A DNA stretch of 64,000 nucleotides from Kitasatospora sp. NBC_00374 (GCF_041434935.1 NZ_CP107964.1:6121001-6185000), one strand, 5' to 3'; positions 9,901 through 18,032 are shown, numbered from the stretch's first letter. Notes: generated by a model from the sequence alone, not told the origin. Made by a program: numbers and translations.

Positions 9901-11586
9901 TACGCCCTCCAGGGAAATGGGGCCCCAAGCCGGGCACTGTGGATCCCCCGTCGGCACCGCCTGCTTTTTCGGCTTGGGCGCAGTCTCGGAGAATCTGGCG
10001 CGGTCAGTGCGGCGGTCGACTACTACACCCACCTAACCGCCACTGCTAGCCAGGTGTTGGGCCCGGAGCACCCCGATACCCTGTCCACGCGCAACAACGT
10101 TGCCATCTGGCGTGGTGAGGCTGGGGATGTTGTCGGTGCGGTGGCAGCTTTGGAGGAGTTGCTTGCCGATAGCGTGCGGATCTTGGGGCCGGACCACCCC
10201 GATACCCTCACGACCCGCAATAACCTCGCACGCTGGCGTGGTGAGGCTGGGGATGTTGTCGGTGCGGTGGCAGCTTTGGAGGAGTTGCTTGCCGACAGGC
10301 TGCGGATCTTGGGGCCGGACCACCCCGATACCCTCACGACCCGCAATAACCTCGCACGCTGGCGCGGCCATGCCGGAGATGCTGTCGGTGCGGTGTCCGA
10401 GTTCGAGGAGTTGCTTGCCGATAGCGTGCGGATCTTGGGGCCGGACCATCCAGCGACGCTCGCCACGCGCAACAACGTTGCCATCTGGCGTGGTGAGGCT
10501 GGGGATGTTGTCGGTGCGGTGGCAGCTTTGGAGGAGTTGCTTGCCGACAGGCTGCGGATCTTGGGGCCGGACCACCCCGATACCCTCACGACCCGCAACG
10601 ACCTCGCACGCTGGCGCGGCCATGCCGGAGATGCTGTCGGTGCGGTGTCCGAGTTCGAGGAGTTGCTTGCCGATAGCGTGCGGATCTTGGGGCCGGACCA
10701 TCCAGCGACGCTCGCCACGCGCAACAACGTTGCCATCTGGCGTGGTGAGGCTGGGGATGTTGTCGGTGCGGTGGCAGCTTTGGAGGAGTTGCTTGCCGAC
10801 AGGCTGCGGATCTTGGGGCCGGACCACCCCGACATCCTCGCGACCCGCAGCAACCTCGCACGCTGGCGTGGTGAGGCTGGGGATGTTGTCGGTGCGGTGG
10901 CAGCTTTGGAGGAGTTGCTTGCCGATAGCGTGCGGATCTTGGGGCCGGACCATCCAGCGACGCTCGCCACGCGCAACAACGTTGCCATCTGGCGTGGTGA
11001 GGCTGGGGATGTTGTCGGTGCGGTGGCAGCTTTGGAGGAGTTGCTTGCCGACAGGCTGCGGATCTTGGGGCCGGACCACCCCGATACCCTCGCGACCCGC
11101 AGCAACCTCGCACGCTGGCTCGAGAGCCATTCAGACCTCCTGCATGCTGCTGGGCGCATGGAGGAGGCATTGTCTGTGGCGGAGGAGGCGGTGGCGGTCT
11201 GCAGGGAGGTGGCGCGTGTCCGGTCTGGCTCCATGGTGCCCGAGCTCGCTAGGCCGCTGAGTCACTACTCCAGCCTCCTGCATGCTGCTGGGCGCATGGA
11301 GGAGGCATTGTCTGTGGCGGAGGAGGCGGTGGCGGTCTGCAGGGAGGTAGTGCGTGCCAACCGCGACGTCTCCTTTGTCTTCCTTGTCGACTTTACTGTG
11401 ACACTGAGCCACTACTCCGTGGTGCTGCGTGAACTCGGCCGCGCGGAGGAGGCCCTGGCCGTATCTAATGAGGCTTTGACGATCCGTCGGGAGCTGATGC
11501 AAATCCGCCCTGGGTTCGCGCTTCCGAACTTTGAGCAGTCCCCGCGGATCCCCATGATTACAGAGCGGCCGATGGACAGCGACTGA
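6967..11586 (+). CDS. vWA (SAV_2336-type) / NB-ARC STAND NTPase / TPR sensor protein
   Basis: A 1539-residue multidomain protein. Residues about 1-480 form a SAV_2336-type region with a vWA fold (MIDAS-like DTSLTMS near 163, VVSDCAARGW later). An Ala/Pro/Thr-rich linker follows. An NB-ARC-like STAND NTPase comes next, with Walker A GLGGVGKSTLA near 633 and Walker B WLIVLDDVSS. From residue 1032 there are eight 42-residue TPR units of the NB-ARC/kinesin-light-chain type (GPDHPDTL...), then a second pair of repeats built on HAAGRMEEALSVAEEA. STAND proteins use such repeats to sense a trigger and oligomerise. The chosen start is GTG 6967, which overlaps the MoxR stop. It probably couples trigger recognition to the MoxR ATPase and the hydrolase and caspase effectors. 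Confidence 0.82.
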   Translation: MTDALTRLLAVLGAAAPASADGRDLADAVWLAAAGTAHGGADPAYSPRPELPAGPDDLPIVPPVPPATRDAARSDLGKSGVSFYDPDSTTHVRGVPLSLGRAAPLPHGLAIGRALRPFRRRWQRGARAVLNLDTTVEHYTRSGELVPLFTAAPEPWFEAVLVVDTSLTMSVWDETTRALTQLLRSLGAFRSVHTWRLDLHASQPQLHDHLGRVVPSDRVPHHGGGPHGRRLILVVSDCAARGWHEPQPWQMLHTWGWHVPVALIDPLPRRLWRRSALNLPAVRATAPRAGVPGHVLHHRLPIRLHPGAGGADDLGPWQALPVLSFNSHALAAWARTVMLADPRGCDAVLVPASGRPPRPTKVQSTPGTDPALLVDSFLRTAPAPAARLAVLCSSLDRFTLPVVHALRDRAVPEADLSDLAEVVTSGLLTVTRSSGLDPALAFHDAARDRLRSQLTTRDVWQTFQALSQHLAAHPHAPHGITAILHSSDSPDLLPASVRAFAEAVSATRRLLNVAPPATNAEALVDRSPERLAGPGSQLPAGLRPDATAEPATSGSAGPSSTSPPVTSGERAGASGLIVDELRSARGPALRAPLVPQWPLVIGAVPQTPEHFQRRSIEVELERLSRSANSVAIMGLGGVGKSTLAAHHVWNTQRRSDLDLLLWVGAANRQAVITAYSQAAGAVLDADTEGEDAEGIAQRFLTWLGTTNRRWLIVLDDVSSPGELTGLWPPEVMSGQVVVTTRHRDPAWAGSRWTLLDLGTFTERESAAYLLEAMGRAAQRVTYEELAALAQDLGHLPLALALAAAYLIDTGLPVADYRAGLAGHSRAPAADKLRTNSISAVCKASVDWADTQLKGLALPLLQLISVLDGNGIPMDVLVSSAVLAHLNQQRRLAEALGRKAGARDVRDALRVLQRLGLLSQSRAGDVVRIHPLIQSALQETIHERGGLFGRVRAAADALTSIWPEIEHDQGLAAILRANAYALQGNGAPSRALWIPRRHRLLFRLGRSLGESGAVSAAVDYYTHLTATASQVLGPEHPDTLSTRNNVAIWRGEAGDVVGAVAALEELLADSVRILGPDHPDTLTTRNNLARWRGEAGDVVGAVAALEELLADRLRILGPDHPDTLTTRNNLARWRGHAGDAVGAVSEFEELLADSVRILGPDHPATLATRNNVAIWRGEAGDVVGAVAALEELLADRLRILGPDHPDTLTTRNDLARWRGHAGDAVGAVSEFEELLADSVRILGPDHPATLATRNNVAIWRGEAGDVVGAVAALEELLADRLRILGPDHPDILATRSNLARWRGEAGDVVGAVAALEELLADSVRILGPDHPATLATRNNVAIWRGEAGDVVGAVAALEELLADRLRILGPDHPDTLATRSNLARWLESHSDLLHAAGRMEEALSVAEEAVAVCREVARVRSGSMVPELARPLSHYSSLLHAAGRMEEALSVAEEAVAVCREVVRANRDVSFVFLVDFTVTLSHYSVVLRELGRAEEALAVSNEALTIRRELMQIRPGFALPNFEQSPRIPMITERPMDSD
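10060..11118 (+). repeat. eight tandem 126-bp TPR-coding repeats plus a partial ninth
   Basis: Unit starts are at 10060, 10186, 10312, 10438, 10564, 10690, 10816 and 10942, with a partial unit at 11068. All units keep the frame (42 codons). Units differ mainly at a few positions that alternate between two versions (for example GEAGDVVGAVAALEE and GHAGDAVGAVSEFEE). The near-identity at synonymous sites implies recent duplication or gene conversion. Confidence 0.95.
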
Positions 11587-12249
11587 GAGAGCTCGACACC
11601 CTGTGCATTGGACGCACCGGGCCTGCCAGGAGCACTGTTGGCGGCCCTTCTGTGGGCAGGTTTGTCCTGCGTTCCGCGCAATTCGGAGCCGCTAGAGTGC
11701 GCATCTGGGCCATGACCTGCGATAACGCTCATGGACGTGCCGCCGGGGCGTTTCTCTAGGCCTAGAGAAACGCGCAGGTCAGCGAGGTGGCCGGGCGCAC
11801 TCTCAAGCCAACAATGGCACCGTTTCCGTCCGGCTTAATCACCACAATATGGGGCAAGTTGACGGACCAGAAGCGGCACGTGGTGCCCGGGCTCTATCGT
11901 GACACTCGACTCGGCTCGCAACAGGCTGTCGTTCGGGTGCTCCAGAAGTGACAACCGGAAGTCCCGCCACCTGCGGAAACGCTGAGTCCTAGAGAAACGG
12001 CCTGCGGCGCCCGAAGCGGTGAAGTCGCAGGCCATGAGGCGTGTCGTTGCTCCAGTGGCCCCGAATTGCGCGGAACGCGGGTTTGTCACATACGCGCTCC
12101 TTCCTGAGCCAAGCCAGTACGGTATCGGGTGGGCGGCTAGGTGATCGTTCCAAGGTGTGAGGTGAGCCTCAGGCGGCTCGGCGCGTCGCGCGCACAGTCA
12201 ATTCAAGGACTTGGTCAAGAGTTAGCTCGACGCCTGCGGCGCGGAGGTT
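11587..12249. repeat. gene-free stretch holding a 409-bp inverted-repeat structure with a perfect 24-bp palindrome
   Basis: The region 11670-11760 and the reverse complement of 11988-12078 are related 91-bp arms. Both begin GCGTTCCGCGCAATTCGG and end CGTTTCTCTAGG, and both contain a CATGRCCTGCGA core. At 11749-11772 the left arm continues into a perfect 24-bp palindrome. Each arm contains a similar short reading start (MTCDNAHGRAAGAFL-stop on the plus strand, MACDFTASGAAGRFSR on the minus strand). The minus-strand frame stays open for 84 codons to 11835, but I do not recognise it. No transposase lies between the arms. Confidence 0.6.
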
Positions 12250-14063
12250 TGAGGTGACCCCCGGAATGACTCTGCTGGCCAATTCACAAGGACTGCTGCG
12301 GTGATCCTTCGGCCTGTGGGACTGTGTTGATGCGTGCACGTCCTGAGTTCGGGTGGGGTGGTCCGTTGTGTCGATGTGGCCGAGGTCGGGCTGTGAGGTG
12401 CCGCCGCTGACAGCTCGGGTGGCGCACGCCGCGTTCCCCAAGGGGAGCTTGGCGATCCGGGTGCGGGAGGCGCTCGGGGAGGTGTTCGCCGACGGGCAGT
12501 TCGCCGAGTACTTCGCGGGGCGCGGACACCCTTCGATCTCGCCGGCGCGGTTGGTCATGGTGCTGGTGCTGCAGTTCGCGGAGGGGATGACGGACCGCCA
12601 GGCGGCCGACGCGGTACGGGCGAGAGTGGACTGGAAGTACTGTCTCTCCCTGGAGTTGACCGATCCGGGTTTCGACGCCTCCGTGCTCAGCGAGTTCCGC
12701 ACCAGGCTGGCGCAGGGCGACCGGGCCGAGCTTCTGCTCGCACGGCTGCTCGATGTCCTGCGGGAGCACGACCTGCTGGCGAAGGGCGGCCGTCAACGCA
12801 CTGATGCCACGCACGTCCTGGCGTGCGTGCGGCTGCTCAATCGTCTGGAGCTCGCCATGGAGTCGATGCGCGCCGCTCTGGAGGCCTTGTCCGTGGCGGC
12901 CCCGGTATGGCTGGTCGGCCACGCGCCCGATGCCTGGTGGGAGCGCTATGCCCAGCGGGCGAGTGACTACCGCCTGCCGCAGGGAGAGGGCCCTCGTGCG
13001 GCGCTGGCCGTCACGGTGGGCACGGACGGGTACCAGTTGCTGGAGGCGGTCCACGCCGAGGGCGCGCCCGCGTGGCTGCGGGAGATCCCCGCGCTTCAGG
13101 TCCTGCGGATGATCTGGGTCCAGCAGTACCACCGTGACCACGACGGGCCGCGCCTGCGCGGGAAGGGGGAGCGGCCGCCCGGGGCGGTGGCGATCACGAG
13201 CCCGTACGACACCGATGCCCGCTACGGGGTCAAGCGCGGCATGGGCTGGAGCGGATACAAGGGCCACTTCACCGAGACCTGCGAAGCGAGCCGCCCGCAT
13301 GTCATCGTCCACGTCGCCACCACGCCGGCGACGACCTCCGACGTGGAGACAGTCGCCACCCGGCATGCCGACCTCGCCGAAGCCGACCTGCTGCCCGAAC
13401 AGGAATATGTCGACGCCGGCTACGTGAGCGTGGACCACATTCTCGACGCCCGCACCCAGTACGGAATCGAACTGATCGGTCCGCTGCCGCCGGACTCGGC
13501 CTGGCAGGCCCGCGACCCCGAGGCATTCGACCTCACCCGGTTCACCATCAACTGGGAGACACAGAACGTCACTTGCCCCAACGGAGCCACCAGTCGCAAC
13601 TGGAAGAGCACCAGCAACGCGGACGGTCTGCCGATCGTCCAGGTGACCTTCAAGATGCCCGACTGCGGGCCGTGCCCCGACCGCCCGCGCTGCACCCGCT
13701 CGGCCACCGGCGCCCGGGGTCTGACCTTCCGCGCCCGCCCCCAACTGGAGGCCCAGCGTCACATCCGCGCAGAACAGGCCACCGATGGCTGGCGCGCACA
13801 GTACGCCACCCGCTCCGGAGTCGAGGGGACCATGGCACAGGCCTCACGCCGCTGCGGTGTCCACCGGGCCCGCTACCGAGGCCAGGCCAAGGTCCATCTG
13901 CAGCATGTACTCACGGCGATATCTCTCAACCTCGTCCGCGTCGATGCCTGGCTCACCGGAGCCCCGCTGGGCGGCAGCTGGACCTCCCGCCTCACCACGC
14001 TCCGGCAGTCACTCACCCTCGCCGTGTGAATTGGCCAGCAGAGTCATCGCGGGGGTCACCTCA
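12250..14063 (+). mobile_element. IS1182-like element with IS3-type outer ends
   Basis: An 1814-bp insertion flanked by GTT at 12247-12249 and 14064-14066. The outer 19 bp at each side (12250-12268 and 14045-14063) are identical, side for side, to the outer ends of the IS3 element at 1507-4302. Directly inside them lies a second inverted repeat, ACTCTGCTGGCCAATTCACA, which probably marks the IS1182 ends proper. One complete transposase gene is inside. Confidence 0.8.
12353..14029 (+). CDS. IS1182-family transposase
   Basis: A 558-residue DDE transposase of the IS1182/IS4-like type. The N-terminal DUF772-like region is visible as RLVMVLVLQFAEGMTDRQAADAV. A first catalytic Asp is likely in RQRTDATHVLA. 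The central GMGWSGYKGHFTET motif and a late Cys cluster (DCGPCPDRPRCTRS) followed by RSGVEGTMAQASRRCG fit this family. The frame is intact. ATG 12374 is an alternative start. It probably moves the surrounding element. Confidence 0.88.
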   Translation: MGWSVVSMWPRSGCEVPPLTARVAHAAFPKGSLAIRVREALGEVFADGQFAEYFAGRGHPSISPARLVMVLVLQFAEGMTDRQAADAVRARVDWKYCLSLELTDPGFDASVLSEFRTRLAQGDRAELLLARLLDVLREHDLLAKGGRQRTDATHVLACVRLLNRLELAMESMRAALEALSVAAPVWLVGHAPDAWWERYAQRASDYRLPQGEGPRAALAVTVGTDGYQLLEAVHAEGAPAWLREIPALQVLRMIWVQQYHRDHDGPRLRGKGERPPGAVAITSPYDTDARYGVKRGMGWSGYKGHFTETCEASRPHVIVHVATTPATTSDVETVATRHADLAEADLLPEQEYVDAGYVSVDHILDARTQYGIELIGPLPPDSAWQARDPEAFDLTRFTINWETQNVTCPNGATSRNWKSTSNADGLPIVQVTFKMPDCGPCPDRPRCTRSATGARGLTFRARPQLEAQRHIRAEQATDGWRAQYATRSGVEGTMAQASRRCGVHRARYRGQAKVHLQHVLTAISLNLVRVDAWLTGAPLGGSWTSRLTTLRQSLTLAV

Positions 14064-14232
14064 GTTCCCCTGAATGTCGAGGGCGACGCGCTCGCGCGCA
14101 CGATGCGTATCCAAGTATCCTCGGGCTGTTTCTCCTCTATGACGTACTCATACACGGAGCTGCCCTGGTCGGCGGAGACGTCTTGGTCGTCCTCTCGGGT
14201 GATGGTTCGACGTGGTCGACAGAGCACGGTAG

Positions 14233-15510
14233 TTACTGGACCAGCCGCAGGTGACGGACCGAGGCTTGAGCGGTTCGCTCCGGCCCCGTGCTGGTGTCGG
14301 CAGATGCACGGTCAGTGGTTGCGACGCGGTCCAATGCCAGATGAGCACTGAGGGTTTGGCTGGCCTGCTTGATGGCGCTCCTGTCTGGGTGGAGGTACCG
14401 CTGGGTGGTGGTGATGTGGCCGTGTCCTGCGATCTTCTGAAGGACGTGGATTGGAACGCCGGCGTCGGCCAGCCAGGTGAGGCCGGTGTGCCGGAGGTCG
14501 TGGCGGCGTAGGTATTCGTAGCCGAGACTGACGACGACTTCGTCCCAGTGGGTGGCGTCGCGGAGGATGGCTGTGGTGATGCGTCCTCCTCGTGGGCCGG
14601 TAAAGAGGCGGGCCATGGGGTCGTTGCCGACCACGTTCATGCGCCAGTTCACGAGGTCGCGGATCTCTTCGATGATGGGTACGGTGCGGCGGCGTTTGCC
14701 TTTGGTGCCTTTGTCGATGAGGCCGCCGGGTGCGGTGGTGGTTTGTCGGCAGAGGTCCCAGGTCCAGTCGAAGCGGTTGATGTCTTTGACGCGGACGCCG
14801 GAGACTTCGCCGATGCGGGCGGCTGTGCAGGCGGCGAAGCGGACGATGTCGCCCCAGCCGCGGTAGTGGTTGTGTGAGCGTTCGACGATGGCGTTGGCGA
14901 GTTCTTCGAGGGCGTCCCAGTCCTTGAGGGCGAGGGAGCGGGGGTCGTCGAGTTCGTCTTCGGCTTTCTTGTAGAGGCGTTGCCAGCCGGTCATGCGTGA
15001 GGGGTTGAAGTCGATGAGGCCGTCGCGGACGGCTTGCTCCATGATGCGGACGAGTGGGGCGAGGCTGTTCTTGACGGAGGAGATGCTGAGCTCGTCGGCG
15101 ATCCAGGAGTGGAGTGCCCGGTCGGTAATGCCGTTGGTGATGTTGGTGACAGGTATGTGGCCGAGGGTTGGGACGACTCGGAGTTTCCAGCCTGCGGTGT
15201 AGGGGTCGAGGGTGGTGGTTTCGAGGCCGCGCATGGCCAAGTCCCAGTTCTCATCGCCGTATTCGGCGAGAGTCATGGTGAGCGTGTGAGGTGTGATGCC
15301 GCGTCCTGCAGCTCGCTCCATACGGGCGATCCAGGCTTTGGCCTCCTCCTCCGTGGCAACGGAGGAGGAGAGCGACTTGCGGCCATCACCGTTTGGATCA
15401 GTCCAGCGCACGCGGGCGCGGTACCGGCGGGATGGCTGCCTGTCGGGGCGGTGCTCGATGTCGGTGGAGAGGTGGACACCCATGGGGATGAGCTGGGTGC
15501 GGTCGGACAA
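14233..15510 (-). CDS. int: tyrosine-family site-specific integrase of the prophage
   Basis: A 425-residue phage-type integrase. It has an N-terminal AP2-like arm-binding segment (RRYRARVRWTDPNGD), a SAM-like core-binding domain, and a C-terminal catalytic domain with the first Arg in AARIGEVSG, HxxR in RRHDLRHTGLTWLADAG, GH in KIAGHGHITTTQRYLHPD and the nucleophile Tyr in RYLHPD. It catalyses integration and, with a directionality factor, excision. The excisionase-like gene directly upstream on the same strand supports this. The start may be TTG 15510 or ATG 15483. No tRNA gene or duplicated att core was recognised near it. Confidence 0.93.
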   Translation of the reverse strand: MSDRTQLIPMGVHLSTDIEHRPDRQPSRRYRARVRWTDPNGDGRKSLSSSVATEEEAKAWIARMERAAGRGITPHTLTMTLAEYGDENWDLAMRGLETTTLDPYTAGWKLRVVPTLGHIPVTNITNGITDRALHSWIADELSISSVKNSLAPLVRIMEQAVRDGLIDFNPSRMTGWQRLYKKAEDELDDPRSLALKDWDALEELANAIVERSHNHYRGWGDIVRFAACTAARIGEVSGVRVKDINRFDWTWDLCRQTTTAPGGLIDKGTKGKRRRTVPIIEEIRDLVNWRMNVVGNDPMARLFTGPRGGRITTAILRDATHWDEVVVSLGYEYLRRHDLRHTGLTWLADAGVPIHVLQKIAGHGHITTTQRYLHPDRSAIKQASQTLSAHLALDRVATTDRASADTSTGPERTAQASVRHLRLVQ

Positions 15511-15511
15511 T

Positions 15512-15820
15512 TCAGGCTGCCTTGGGTGGGACGGTGCGCCTCTGGGCGAGCCACACCTGGGTGTCGGGGATGCTGTAGAGGTACAGCCGGGGTGCGATCT
15601 GCACGAATGGCGGCCCCTGCGGGGGAGTGGCGGAGCGCCAGCGCCGCAGGGTCGAGGGATCGACGGTCAGCAGGGTCGCCAGTTCCTCGGTCGAGTACCA
15701 GCCGCTGTGTAGGAGGTCGAACTCCGTTGCAGGATCTGCCCCGTGTGTGGTGTTGCCTGCGGAGTCCGGGAGCGGCCCAGAGGGCCGAGTGCTGGCGGGG
15801 ATGTGGAGCGGGGCAGGCAT
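15512..15820 (-). CDS. excisionase-like MerR/HTH_17 DNA-binding protein
   Basis: A 102-residue protein whose C-terminal half is a winged HTH of the excisionase type: GWYSTEELATLLTVDPSTLR, followed by an IAPRLYLYS wing. It ends one base before the integrase TTG start, so the two are co-transcribed and probably coupled. Such proteins bend att DNA and direct integrase towards excision. ATG 15820 was chosen because GAGGGAG sits 7 bases upstream. The frame is open further upstream but has lower coding quality there. Confidence 0.75.
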   Translation of the reverse strand: MPAPLHIPASTRPSGPLPDSAGNTTHGADPATEFDLLHSGWYSTEELATLLTVDPSTLRRWRSATPPQGPPFVQIAPRLYLYSIPDTQVWLAQRRTVPPKAA

Positions 15821-16565
15821 GGTCTCCCTCTGTTGGGGCGTGGGAGCCGCTTGGGCTCGGCCGGACACGTCTACAGTCACCTGGCCACCTGGGTGGGCGG
15901 AACAGGGTTTGGCGTGCTGAATGGGGCAGACCGTACGCACGCCGTGGTCATCAGGCACGTCGAGATCCTGGGCGCACGCCGCGCGCGCAATGCCACCTCG
16001 GGTCTGCGAATGTCGGCCGAAGCCGCATAGCCTGCCAGCGTCTGTGCAGGTCGCCGGGGGGAAGGACTCGCCTTCTCCGGGGTAGTCGTGGTCGCCACGA
16101 CGGCGCAGGTCGCCGATGGCGCTCTTGCTTGGTGGGTCGCACCTGGGCTGGCGTGCAGGGCGTGCCCAACAGTCACGGACCTGCGCTTCTTGGGGCACAG
16201 ACCCGAGGGACGGTGGAGGAGTTGGCGTGACCGTATGCGCGCCGGCGCTCTTGGGTCGCGTCGAGCTTGGACGGCGGTGGCCCTGGCTGCGGTTCGCAGA
16301 TACGGGCGTGGACGAGCGTGGACAACAGGCGAACAACTAGCCGGTGAAACAGGGCGTTTCGGCAGGTCGAAAGCCACCCTCTACTTAGGTGACCCTGTGT
16401 CAGCTCACTCGCGCCAAGAACGCCATCTGCGGTGCGCATGCACTTTGACCTGCACGAATGTGGTCTCGCCTGTACCGCGCGCGTGCCTGGTGATACGTGC
16501 CGAGACAGATGGTGCCGGAGGTGGACGGCGGGACGAAAAGGCCCGGGCCGGGACAGGGTGCGGTC
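15821..16565. other. divergent control region between integrase and replication modules
   Basis: 745 bp separate the minus-strand integrase unit from the plus-strand early genes. The open frames here are poor (they lack ribosome sites and conserved features), and I recognise no gene. The position suggests the lysogeny/early promoters and possibly the attachment site, but I see no clear operator palindrome. Confidence 0.4.
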
Positions 16566-16796
16566 ATGACGACGACAGACGACACTCCCGTCCTGCCCGA
16601 CCCGCGGGTTCAGCCGACCATGACGGTGCCGGAGGCCGGCCGACTCCTCGGCCTTCAGAAGGCCGCGAGCTACAACGCGGCCCGGCGCGGCGACATCCCG
16701 ACGATCTCGGTCGGCCGGCGGCTCCTCGTTCCCACCGCCAAGCTGCGCGCCCTGCTCGGCATCGACGCGGCGGCCACCACGGACGCGGCGGCCTGA
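16566..16796 (+). CDS. small HTH protein of the early phage region
   Basis: A 76-residue protein with an excisionase-like winged HTH (MTVPEAGRLLGLQKAASYNA, then RRLLVPTAKLRALLG). This is the classic layout of helix-turn-helix domain proteins used by actinobacterial mobile elements for excision or early regulation. It is the first gene of the plus-strand replication cluster. ATG 16566 was chosen because the upstream extension is not protein-like. It could be the true excisionase instead of the gene at 15512. Confidence 0.7.
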   Translation: MTTTDDTPVLPDPRVQPTMTVPEAGRLLGLQKAASYNAARRGDIPTISVGRRLLVPTAKLRALLGIDAAATTDAAA

Positions 16797-16868
16797 ACGG
16801 TCCAGCGCCCGATCACTCACCTGCCGGACTGCGGCCCCGGCACACGACCCCTGGTAGGAGACGCTGGC

Positions 16869-18029
16869 ATGTCCTGGTTTGCTGTTGGAGACAGCACCGA
16901 CGACCACTTCAAGACCCTTGCGGCGGGCAACGCCGCCATGGGGCTCTGGCTGCGCTGCGGCGCCTACGCCGCCGCCCACCTGACCGACGGCGTGATCCCC
17001 GGAGCGGTCGCCGCCAAGAACGGCACCGCCTCGCAGACCCGGAAGCTCGTGGCGGCCGGGCTGTGGCACGCGGCACGGCACACATGCCCGAAGTGCCCGC
17101 AGGTCCGGGAGGGCGACTTCGTGATGCACGACTACCTGGACGCCAACCCCAGCCGCCAGCAGGTTCACGAGCGCCGCCGCCGCGCGGCGGAGAAGAAGCG
17201 CCAGCAGCGCGGCGGCGGTCATCCGCCCGCCGATGATGACGCTTCGCCGGACAACCGCGAACCCAATCGCGAGCCCGATGGTGGTAACGGCGCAGCTCAG
17301 GAACCTGAGTCCCTCGGGGACCGGAATGATCCTCGCGCGCGCCCAGCCCCTGCCCTCCCCTCCCGAAGGGAGGGGGTTGATGTGTGTGGGGAGCCTGTAC
17401 GTCCGTTGGGGCCGGCACGCCGGCACCCACGCCGGCATCCACTTCCGGACGGCTTCGAACCCGATGAGGCGGCCCTGCTGTGGGCGTCTGCCGAGGGGCA
17501 CCTTGGCCGGCTCGGCGGCCGGGAGGGTCTGGCGGCGACGACGGAGGCGTTCGTGGATTGGCACCGCGGTCGTGGCACGCAGGGGGCCGATTGGCAGGCG
17601 ATGTGGCGCAAGTGGGTGCGGGAGCAGCGGGTTCAGCCGGGGGCGCCTGCGCTGCAGGCCCCGGATCGCCGGTCCCGTCCGGCCCAGCACCGGAAGGTGG
17701 CGGATGCGGCGCAGGTGTCGGTGGCCGAGCGGTTCGCGGGCATCGAGCGGCGGATCGCGCTGGAAGACAGCTCGCCAGCAGCCGGGTCGAGGACGCTGTC
17801 GCTTGTAGACGCGCCGCCTGCCGGCGGGAAGCGCCCGGCGTCGACGGTCATGCCAGGGCAGCGTCCACTGATGGCGGCGCTGCCCGGAGGCGGCCGGGGC
17901 GCGGTGGATCCGGTGGCTGTTCTGGAGGCGATCGCCGAGCACGGTCAGGCGAACGCGGTGGCGATGTACGGCTGGCGGCAGGTGGCTGCGCTCCTTGCCG
18001 TTCCGGAACCGGCGACCGGCGGGGTGTGA
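16869..18029 (+). CDS. phage replication-initiator-like winged-helix protein
   Basis: A 386-residue protein. The N-terminal 100 residues (MSWFAVGDSTDDHFKTLAAG...) form a winged-helix-like region with a small Cys motif HTCPKC. A long Arg/Pro-rich linker follows, then a helical segment rich in Trp (VDWHRGRGTQGADWQAMWRK). This resembles the replication proteins placed before the primase/helicase genes in actinobacterial phages and integrative elements. It probably recognises the phage origin or loads the helicase. A ribosome site, GGTAGGAG, precedes ATG 16869. The specific role is inferred from layout. Confidence 0.6.
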   Translation: MSWFAVGDSTDDHFKTLAAGNAAMGLWLRCGAYAAAHLTDGVIPGAVAAKNGTASQTRKLVAAGLWHAARHTCPKCPQVREGDFVMHDYLDANPSRQQVHERRRRAAEKKRQQRGGGHPPADDDASPDNREPNREPDGGNGAAQEPESLGDRNDPRARPAPALPSRREGVDVCGEPVRPLGPARRHPRRHPLPDGFEPDEAALLWASAEGHLGRLGGREGLAATTEAFVDWHRGRGTQGADWQAMWRKWVREQRVQPGAPALQAPDRRSRPAQHRKVADAAQVSVAERFAGIERRIALEDSSPAAGSRTLSLVDAPPAGGKRPASTVMPGQRPLMAALPGGGRGAVDPVAVLEAIAEHGQANAVAMYGWRQVAALLAVPEPATGGV

Positions 18030-18032
18030 GCC

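Larger units (their letters stand above)
12169..14147 (-). pseudogene. small open frame interrupted by the IS1182-like element
   Basis: Joining 14147-14064 to 12246-12169 on the minus strand, which removes the element and one GTT copy, gives an open frame of 53 codons without a stop at the junction. It ends LTLDQVLELTVRATRRAA. No convincing start codon or ribosome site is visible, so this may be the 3' end of an already decayed gene. Function unknown. Confidence 0.3.

Noticed and set aside
10060..11118. Direct repeats that could suggest a CRISPR array
   Set aside because: The 126-bp units have no spacers, keep one reading frame and encode TPR motifs.
10023..11234. Long open frames antisense to the TPR repeats
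   Set aside because: They are produced by the repeated high-GC coding sequence, have no ribosome site and encode low-complexity repeats.
11670..12078. Inverted arms as integron attC sites
   Set aside because: No integrase of that type, no R-box pattern and no gene cassette lies between the arms.
12284..13762. Long minus-strand frame across the IS1182 transposase
   Set aside because: It is a GC-rich shadow of the transposase gene. The plus-strand protein has family motifs and this one does not.
15821..16565. Extending the excisionase-like gene to a 274-residue frame
   Set aside because: The upstream part is Pro/Arg/Cys-rich without protein-like pattern, while ATG 15820 has a good ribosome site.
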